The position numbers and the translations under genes were made by a program. This document shows, piece after piece, positions 59,001-64,000 of a DNA stretch of 64,000 nt (its first letter is position 1; every line of letters begins with the position of its first letter). Location: contig CAIQVJ010000013.1 of the NCBI GenBank assembly GCA_903875225.1, positions 1 to 64,000 on the forward strand, read 5' to 3'. This DNA is from an uncultured Pseudomonadota bacterium (lineage in GTDB: Bacteria; Myxococcota_A; UBA796; SXON01). Below the pieces are notes generated by a model, which was not told the origin of the DNA, ran no database searches, and was given only the letters and a program-made list of their open reading frames with translations.

Positions 59001-62000
59001 GCAACTACTGCGACGCGCCTTCGGGAGGCCTCTCCACCTCCACCGACTGCGACGACGGCAACGCCTCGGTGAACCCCGGCGCCAAGGAGGTCTGCGACGC
59101 CGCGGACCGTGACGAGGACTGCGACGGTGTCTCCGACGACACCGATCCGAACGTCGCCCCGGAGACCCGCACCACGTTCTATGTGGACAGCGACGGCGAC
59201 AGCTACGGCAGCACCACGACCGGGCTCTACTGTGACCGGCCCCTCGGCTACGCCACCAACGCCACCGACTGCGACGACGGCGTCTCGACGGCCTACCCCG
59301 GAGCGCCGGAGGTGTGTGACGGCGTGGACAACGACTGCAACGGCAGCATCGACGACGGCGCGATCGACCTCTACTTCCGCGACGCCGACGGCGACGGGTA
59401 CGGCGACATCACCCAGAAGGTGACCGGCTGCGCGCCGCCTTCGGGCTTCGTGGCCGACTCCACGGACTGCAACGACACCGACCCTGCCATCAACCCGGGA
59501 GCCTCCGAGGTGTGCGACGCGCTGCACACCGACGAGGACTGCAACGGACTCGCCGATGACGGCGACCCCGACGTGACCGGCACGACGCTGTACTACACGG
59601 ACAGCGACAGCGATGGCTACGGCTCCACCCCCACCGTCGGAGCCTGCCTCGCGCCCTCCGGCTACAGCGCCTTCGGCACGGACTGCGACGACACCGATCG
59701 CAGCGTGAACCCCGACTCCACCGAGATCGTCGGCGACGGCATGGACGCCAACTGCGACGGGTCGGAGACCTGCTGGGCGGACGGCGACGACGATGGCTAC
59801 CGCCCCGACACCGCAGACACCGTGCTGTCCGTCGACACCGACTGCGACGACGCCTTCGAGGCGGTCAGCGCCGATCCTTCGGGCGACTGCGACGATGCCG
59901 ATGGCGCCATCCACCCGGGCGCCACCGACGCCCCGGGCGACGGCATCGACGCGAACTGCGACGGCGTCGAGAGCTGCTACGTGGACGCCGACGGCGACGG
60001 CGCGCGTACGGCCTTCGTCGTCGCTTCGGCCAACGCAGAGTGCACGGGCCCCGGCGAGGCGCCCGCGACCGCCGACCTCGACTGCGACGACACGGATGCT
60101 GCCCGCTTCCCCGCGGCGGCCGAAGTGGTCGGCTCGGGCCTGGACGAGAACTGCGACGGCGCGGAGACCTGCTACCTCGATGCCGACGACGACAACTACC
60201 GCCCCGATGACGTGAGCACCGTCGGTTCGGCCGACAGCGATTGCGACGACCCTGGCGAGGCGCTGGCGACCGATCTCACCGGGGACTGCGACGACGCCTC
60301 CGCGCTCTTCCACCCGGGCGCGTCGGAGTCCGACTGCACCGATCTGAACGACTACAACTGCGACGGCTCCACGACCTCCGCGGATGCCGACTCGGACGGG
60401 TGGGCGGCGTGTACGGACTGCAACGACGCCGATCCGCTGGTCAACCCCGACGCTGTCGAGGCGCCAGGAGATGGCACCGACAGTGACTGCGACGGCGTGG
60501 ACATCTGCTTCACAGACGCCGACGCCGACAGCTACCGCACGGATGAGACCTTTTCGGGCTCGACGGTCGCGTGCAATGCCTCCGGCGAGGCCCTGGCCAC
60601 CGCGGACATCGACTGCAACGACACCGACTCGGGCATCAACCCTGGCGCCACCGAGCGCGCGGGCGACGGCGTGGACCAGGACTGCGACGGCGGCGAGGTC
60701 TGCTACGTCGACGCCGACGGTGACACCTGGCGCACCGACGGCACGGTCCCGTCAGCGGACGTGGACTGCTCCGACGCGGGCGAGGCCCTCGCCATCGCCG
60801 GTGCGGACTGCGACGACACCAACCGCAACGTGAGCCCGTCGGGCACGGAGCTACCGGCCGACGGCCTGGACAGCGACTGCGACGGTGGTGAGCTCTGCTA
60901 TGCGGATGCGGACGGGGACGGCTTCCGCACGGACGCCACGGTGGTCAGCACCGACTCCGACTGCAACGACTGGGGTGAGGCCACCGCCAGCACCCCCTCG
61001 GGGGACTGCGACGACACCGACTACAGCGTGAACCCGGAAGGCGTCGAGATCCCTGGCGACGGCATCGACGGCGATTGCGACGGCACGGAGATCTGCTACG
61101 TCGATTCCGACGAGGACGGCTACCGGGCGGACGACTACGCCACGGTCGCGTCGGACGACCTGGACTGCGCGGATCCGGGCGAGGCCCCAGCGTCCGAGTT
61201 GATGGGCGACTGCAACGACGTCGACTCCGCCTACAACCCCGCTGCCATCGAGTCGGACTGCACCGACCCGAACGACTACAACTGCGATGGGTCGGTGGGC
61301 TACGCTGACGGTGACGGCGACGGCTTCGGGGCGTGCGAGGAGTGCAACGACGCAGACTTCGACGTGAACCCCGATGCCCTCGAGATCCCCGGCGACGGCG
61401 TCGACCAGAACTGCGACGGCGTCGAGCAGTGCTACGTGGACGCAGACGACGACGGCTGGCGTCCCGACGACTCGGTCACCGACAGCGCGAACATCGCGTG
61501 CGACGGGGCTGGGGAAGCGGTCGAGACGGACCCCGGCGTGGACTGCGACGACACCGACGCGGCGACCAACCCGGATGCGACGGAGATCACGGGCGACGGG
61601 ATCGACGAGGACTGCGACGGCTCCGAGTTCTGCTACGCGGATGCAGACGGGGACGGGTACCGGCCCGACGACGGGATCGTCGGCAGCGCGGACACGGACT
61701 GTGCCGACGCCGGCGAGGCGCTCGGCACGAGCGGGTCCGGCGACTGCGACGACTCGAGCGCCGCGTTCCACCCTGGCGCCGACGAGAGCGACTGCACCGA
61801 TCCAGCCGACTACAACTGCGACGGCTCGTCTGGCTACGCCGACTCCGACTCCGACGGGTTCGCCGCGTGTGAGGAGTGCGACGACGCCTCCTCCGCTGTG
61901 AACCCCGACGCCACCGAGGTCTGCAACACCGTGGACGACGATTGCGACGGGACGGTGGACGGCCCCACGGCGGTCGACGCCACCGCCTGGTACGCCGACT

Positions 62001-62380
62001 CCGACGCCGACGGCTACACCAATCCGGACGACAGCCTGATCGAATGCGAAGCACCCGCTGGCTATGCGGCGGCGACCGAGGACGACTGCGACGACACGGA
62101 CAGCAGCGTGAACCCCACCGCCACCGAGATCCCGGGCGACGGCATCGACCAGGACTGCGACGGAACGGACGGCACCTCGGACACCGGCGGCGACGACACC
62201 GGTGGCGATTCCGCGGACGACTCCGGCACGCCCGACAAGGGCGGCTGTGCCTGTGCCAGCGCGCCCGGCGTCCAGGGTGCCTGGATGCTGGGCCTCGCGG
62301 CGCTCGTGGTGGGGCGTCGGCGCAAGGGGGCGACAACCGAAGCGACCGTGCTCGACAGGGTCATCCCGCGGGCGCGTTGA
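56051..62380 (+). CDS. giant FG-GAP/MopE-repeat protein with lipobox and MYXO-CTERM tail
   Basis: 2109 residues from ATG 56051. Lipobox SLMGC, then a domain of ~200 residues, then seven FG-GAP blades (GDFNHDGRADIAIGA, GDINGDSLDDLIVGAP and like ones, to ~residue 620), an integrin-alpha-like propeller. From ~640 to 2045 there are 22 Cys/Asp units of ~45-65 residues, 'DCNDxDxxxxPGAxE...DxxCDG', as in the metal-binding MopE/SACCP family, alternating with 'YxDxDGDGYG' calcium-loop-like phrases. The end GGCACASAPG, a helix and GRRRK is a MYXO-CTERM tail. So the protein has an N-lipid and a C-sorting signal. Likely a calcium-stiffened surface fibre. First gene of an operon with two further genes. 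Confidence 0.92.
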   Translation: MRRSPSLALIGSLLSLMGCVTAPEGDSAHSTDSAAPAAGTEAAFTATDGGFLSTSRAWRFDTRLDADGARLTGGQDQLELQFTGWGRDVIVPAVTSTPSSTGARVTYDRGSVTEWWQNTAAGSEQGWDFADKPDGEGEITIEVKLDGGTPVLAADSVQIIGDHGGLWTYAGLRATDDAGRELPVRFDVRGDTIGIKVDDAGATWPIHVDPVMSFAVVNWSGATGDSLGSAVVTGDFNHDGRADIAIGADYHSTGVGAVFVYYGTTTVPSVIPSVVLAPPPGAGLFGFSLAAGDINGDSLDDLIVGAPYTTTVASMDGAAWVYYGSSPSGLSPASSTRVTGTGAANNYFGCSVSAGDVNGDGYDDVVVGEYGYSTENGRTWVYAGSSTGVALSTFRSITGPSAGSRFGWAVSAGASASSDVYSELVVGAPQYSSGTGQAYLYTGSAAFFTTTPTATTTYTGTSGVQYGYAVNMGQSYNGDAFGDLVVGAPTGAGTLGRVFYYQSDSTAIPATKTANFDGTSAGSYFGASLAGIGDTDDDGYSELLVGAWTSALPGAVTLYDGSASGLAGSGRSSSFAGTGTEAFGTSVAGGDVNGDGNADIVMGAPGASSGAGRVVLEYGGADADNDGWVVNGSGYQEDCLDSNAAVSPGAVEMCDALNLDEDCDGLADNNDPSAVSLSPFFRDLDGDGFGDPTSMVMRCDAPVGYVSNATDCNDANAAAHPGATEVCDSFNADEDCDTLADDLDSSVSAATKTPWYLDGDVDGFGGALNGSYCDAPPGSVATSTDCNDADATVHPGGSELCDPADRDEDCDGLADNNDSSASPATKTLFFQDADGDLYGSGTVGFYCDLPTGYAIASGDCDDTNSAAHPTAAEVCDSVDNDCDGAVDEGATSAFYRDADGDSYGDLSASVVGCTAATGYVSVAGDCNDANAAINPLATEVCDALNTDEDCDGLTDDTDASVSASSKTTWYDDADRDGFGGASIGNYCDAPSGGLSTSTDCDDGNASVNPGAKEVCDAADRDEDCDGVSDDTDPNVAPETRTTFYVDSDGDSYGSTTTGLYCDRPLGYATNATDCDDGVSTAYPGAPEVCDGVDNDCNGSIDDGAIDLYFRDADGDGYGDITQKVTGCAPPSGFVADSTDCNDTDPAINPGASEVCDALHTDEDCNGLADDGDPDVTGTTLYYTDSDSDGYGSTPTVGACLAPSGYSAFGTDCDDTDRSVNPDSTEIVGDGMDANCDGSETCWADGDDDGYRPDTADTVLSVDTDCDDAFEAVSADPSGDCDDADGAIHPGATDAPGDGIDANCDGVESCYVDADGDGARTAFVVASANAECTGPGEAPATADLDCDDTDAARFPAAAEVVGSGLDENCDGAETCYLDADDDNYRPDDVSTVGSADSDCDDPGEALATDLTGDCDDASALFHPGASESDCTDLNDYNCDGSTTSADADSDGWAACTDCNDADPLVNPDAVEAPGDGTDSDCDGVDICFTDADADSYRTDETFSGSTVACNASGEALATADIDCNDTDSGINPGATERAGDGVDQDCDGGEVCYVDADGDTWRTDGTVPSADVDCSDAGEALAIAGADCDDTNRNVSPSGTELPADGLDSDCDGGELCYADADGDGFRTDATVVSTDSDCNDWGEATASTPSGDCDDTDYSVNPEGVEIPGDGIDGDCDGTEICYVDSDEDGYRADDYATVASDDLDCADPGEAPASELMGDCNDVDSAYNPAAIESDCTDPNDYNCDGSVGYADGDGDGFGACEECNDADFDVNPDALEIPGDGVDQNCDGVEQCYVDADDDGWRPDDSVTDSANIACDGAGEAVETDPGVDCDDTDAATNPDATEITGDGIDEDCDGSEFCYADADGDGYRPDDGIVGSADTDCADAGEALGTSGSGDCDDSSAAFHPGADESDCTDPADYNCDGSSGYADSDSDGFAACEECDDASSAVNPDATEVCNTVDDDCDGTVDGPTAVDATAWYADSDADGYTNPDDSLIECEAPAGYAAATEDDCDDTDSSVNPTATEIPGDGIDQDCDGTDGTSDTGGDDTGGDSADDSGTPDKGGCACASAPGVQGAWMLGLAALVVGRRRKGATTEATVLDRVIPRAR

Positions 62381-63168
62381 TCGGGCTGCTCGGCCTGCTG
62401 GCCTGCGCGCCGGTCCCGGGGCCTACCGCTCCGCAGTCCGACGCGTTGGCCACGGGGCAGTGGGTATGGTCCGCGAAGGACCTCCCGTTGCTCGCCGCGG
62501 GGCGGGCTTCCGGGCGCGATTTCGCGGCCGGGGTCCACATCGCGACCGTGCACTACACCGACGGCGCGTTCGTGAATGAGCTGGCGCTCTCGCCGGGTGT
62601 GGTCGAGCCCGGCGTGCCGCTGGCGCTCGTGGTGCGGCTGGACGACAGCGTGAACGAGAGCTGGAGCCGGCGTTCTGTGGCGGAGATCGAGTCGGGCCTG
62701 GACGCCGCGCTGGGCCGCACGCTCGGGCTCGTGCACGACGCGGACGTCGACTACACCGAGGTGCAGATCGACTACGACGTGCCGGTCGCCCATCTCGCGG
62801 GGTGGGCGACGGTGGTCGAGGGGTTGCGCGCATCGTCGCTGAGGGGCGAGACGGTGTGGGTCACGAGCCTCGTGAGCCACCTGCGGGACCCGACGTACGG
62901 CACGCTCTTTCGGCACGTCGTGGCTGGGCACATCCTCCAGGTCTTCGACACCGGCGACGATCCGGTGGACGCGGGGGCGGTAGGTGCGCTCGCGGAGGCC
63001 GCCGGGCTGCCCTACCGCCTGGGCGTGGGCGCATTCGAGCGCGCTGGCACCGACCATCGCGGCTGGTTCGCAAAGACCGCCGAGGCATGCCTGCGGCCGC
63101 TGTGTGGCGGGGTGTGGGTGTTTCCCGCCGGCCGACCCTACCTGGATCTCCTCGGAGCCGCCCCATGA
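62377..63168 (+). CDS. DUF3142-like lipoprotein
   Basis: 263 residues from TTG 62377, overlapping the giant gene's stop (TTGA). MIGLLGLLACAPVPGP is a lipoprotein signal. Then GQWVWSAKDLPLLAAG, VEPGVPLALVVRLDDS, DADVDYTEVQIDYDVPVAHLAGW, VWVTSLVSHLRDPTYG and VAGHILQVFDTGDDPVD give strands of an alpha/beta barrel. The 'QIDYD' strand and later 'LQVFD' strand match the DUF3142 family, possibly a TIM-barrel hydrolase, function unknown. Acidic residues Asp-Tyr-Asp could be catalytic. Coupled also to the next gene by ATGA. Confidence 0.75.
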   Translation: MIGLLGLLACAPVPGPTAPQSDALATGQWVWSAKDLPLLAAGRASGRDFAAGVHIATVHYTDGAFVNELALSPGVVEPGVPLALVVRLDDSVNESWSRRSVAEIESGLDAALGRTLGLVHDADVDYTEVQIDYDVPVAHLAGWATVVEGLRASSLRGETVWVTSLVSHLRDPTYGTLFRHVVAGHILQVFDTGDDPVDAGAVGALAEAAGLPYRLGVGAFERAGTDHRGWFAKTAEACLRPLCGGVWVFPAGRPYLDLLGAAP

Positions 63169-64000
63169 TGCTCGCCCTGTGGCTCGCCGCCCTGCCCACC
63201 GCGCTGCCCTGCGGTGGGCCCGAAGCCTACATGCTCGACGCGCGGCTCGTGCCTGTGAGCGTTCACGTGGACGATTGGCTCCACGCCGGCTGGTACGAGG
63301 GCGAGGATCCCGAGCCGGTCACGACGTTCCTGTACCCCTTCCAGGTCTCGGACCCGCCGCTGTACGCCGCCCTGGAGGCGTCGCGAGCGTCGTGGTACGA
63401 GAGCGGCGCGCCAACCCCGGCGCCCGCAGCGGAGGCCCCCGATCTCACGCGGTTCCACCAGGCGCTCCAGGCGGGGGATCTCACCACGGCCCAGCACGAG
63501 GCCGAGCGGGCGGTCGAGGCGGTGATGGACCTGCCGGCGCCCGTTGCGCGCGGCTACGACGAGGAGCTGAGGCTCGCTGTCGAGTTCATCGAGGTTCGTC
63601 CGGGCCTGGGGGGCGTGCCGAGCGACGTGGTGGCGGCGTGGTTTGCGAGCACTCGGGCGGTGCCCGCGCTGAAGTCCGTGGCGCAGGTCCGGGGGATGGA
63701 CCCGGCCGACGCTACGCCGGACGCCACCGGACTCCGCGCGGCCTCGATCCGGTGGCTTTGGCTGCGCCATGCCCTCACCGCGGGCGTTCCCGACGGCTTC
63801 TCCGCGGACGAGATCCGGCAGGCATACGCGAGGCCACCCTGGCGGAACGACGGGTTCGCCAGCCTTCAGGCAGCGCTGGATGCCTGGCTGCACGACTTTC
63901 CCGACCACCCGCTCGCGGACCTCGTGCGCCTCAAGAAGGTGCGTCTGTACTACCTGGCGGGCAACGCCGACGCCGCCTGGGCCATCCTGCTCGAGATGTA
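63165..64000 (+). CDS. exported helical-repeat protein, cut by the window end
   Basis: At least 278 residues, open from ATG 63165 (in the ATGA overlap) to the last base. MMLALWLAALPTALPC starts a signal peptide. The first part has many aromatic residues (VSVHVDDWLHAGWYEGEDPE). From ~100 on, helices of TPR/HEAT-like spacing appear (LTTAQHEAERAVEAVMDL; 'VRLYYLAGNADAAWAILLEM' at the end), with DDFPDHPLADLVRLKK-like elements similar to the 'FP.hp.a..' pattern of the first gene in the window. It is the third gene of the giant-protein operon. The C-terminus and true length are outside the window. No family identified. Confidence 0.75.
   Translation, partial: MMLALWLAALPTALPCGGPEAYMLDARLVPVSVHVDDWLHAGWYEGEDPEPVTTFLYPFQVSDPPLYAALEASRASWYESGAPTPAPAAEAPDLTRFHQALQAGDLTTAQHEAERAVEAVMDLPAPVARGYDEELRLAVEFIEVRPGLGGVPSDVVAAWFASTRAVPALKSVAQVRGMDPADATPDATGLRAASIRWLWLRHALTAGVPDGFSADEIRQAYARPPWRNDGFASLQAALDAWLHDFPDHPLADLVRLKKVRLYYLAGNADAAWAILLEM

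Noticed and set aside
56060..60313. 1417-codon open frame on the minus strand
   Set aside because: It is the antisense of the MopE repeats; its Val/Gly/Arg/Asp composition mirrors the GAC/GCC-rich sense codons, and it has no start signal.
57950..62150. Regular repeats that might suggest a CRISPR array or satellite
   Set aside because: The repeats are in frame, 130-190 bp, degenerate at DNA level and encode MopE units, so they are protein repeats.
1..64000. tRNA, rRNA, IS element, prophage or defence-system genes
   Set aside because: I looked on both strands and found no cloverleaf-like sequence, rRNA segment, transposase, integrase or known defence domain.

Overview
The window is about 70% G+C and comes from a Gram-negative bacterium, most likely a member of Myxococcota or a close deltaproteobacterial relative. 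The sequence signs for this are: two proteins ending in MYXO-CTERM-type sorting tails (Cys-Gly, membrane helix, Arg cluster), a 2109-residue protein carrying 22 MopE-type 'DCNDxD...CDG' repeats, an AgmX/PglI-type C-terminal domain, a TIGR02996-type 'repeat-companion' motif, many lipoproteins with Asp-Thr-Gly-Ser linkers, and two good sigma-54 promoter matches. I see no rRNA, tRNA, CRISPR array, IS element or phage gene. It reads as a chromosomal region rich in cell-envelope genes.

Layout. 1-3.95 kb: secreted and lipoprotein genes, one interrupted by an in-frame TGA. 4.1-6.1 kb: a DAGK-type lipid kinase facing a PAP2 phosphatase. 6.2-15.7 kb: unknown proteins, an AgmX-like lipoprotein, a small AT-rich membrane protein and two translationally coupled ~1000-residue exported paralogues. 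15.8-22.3 kb: two paralogous parallel beta-helix lipoproteins in inverted orientation, flanking a multiheme c-type cytochrome lipoprotein with its own sigma-54 promoter. 22.5-26.5 kb: a solute-binding/LysM membrane protein, a DMT transporter, an AHSA1-like protein and the remnant of a sulfatase-modifying-factor (FGE) gene. 26.7-28.1 kb: a MYXO-CTERM surface protein. 28.1-30.4 kb: a Spy-like protein, OmpR-type regulator and histidine kinase operon. 30.5-35.8 kb: membrane proteins, an amidase, an LpxL-type acyltransferase and an ATP-grasp enzyme. 35.8-37.8 kb: a methyltransferase coupled to an acyl-amino-acid-synthase-like/cyclic-nucleotide-binding fusion. 37.9-44.9 kb: large surface proteins. 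44.9-51.7 kb: a second PAP2-type protein, three Tad-type pseudopilin genes, CtlX, a TIGR02996 protein, a PI-PLC and an ADP-ribosylglycohydrolase. 51.8-55.9 kb: an RND efflux pair. 56.0-64.0 kb: an operon of a giant FG-GAP/MopE-repeat protein, a DUF3142-like lipoprotein and a further exported protein cut by the window end.

Genes that appear to work together include the Spy/regulator/kinase operon (envelope stress), the RND adaptor and pump, the methyltransferase and GNAT-cNMP pair, the Tad trio and the cytochrome locus. Overlaps of 4 bp (ATGA, GTGA or TTGA) are frequent and point to translational coupling. Several unlinked genes start 6-7 nt after a TAnnnT hexamer and have no Shine-Dalgarno sequence, which suggests leaderless transcripts. 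All functional calls come from recognising motifs by eye; no database search was run.
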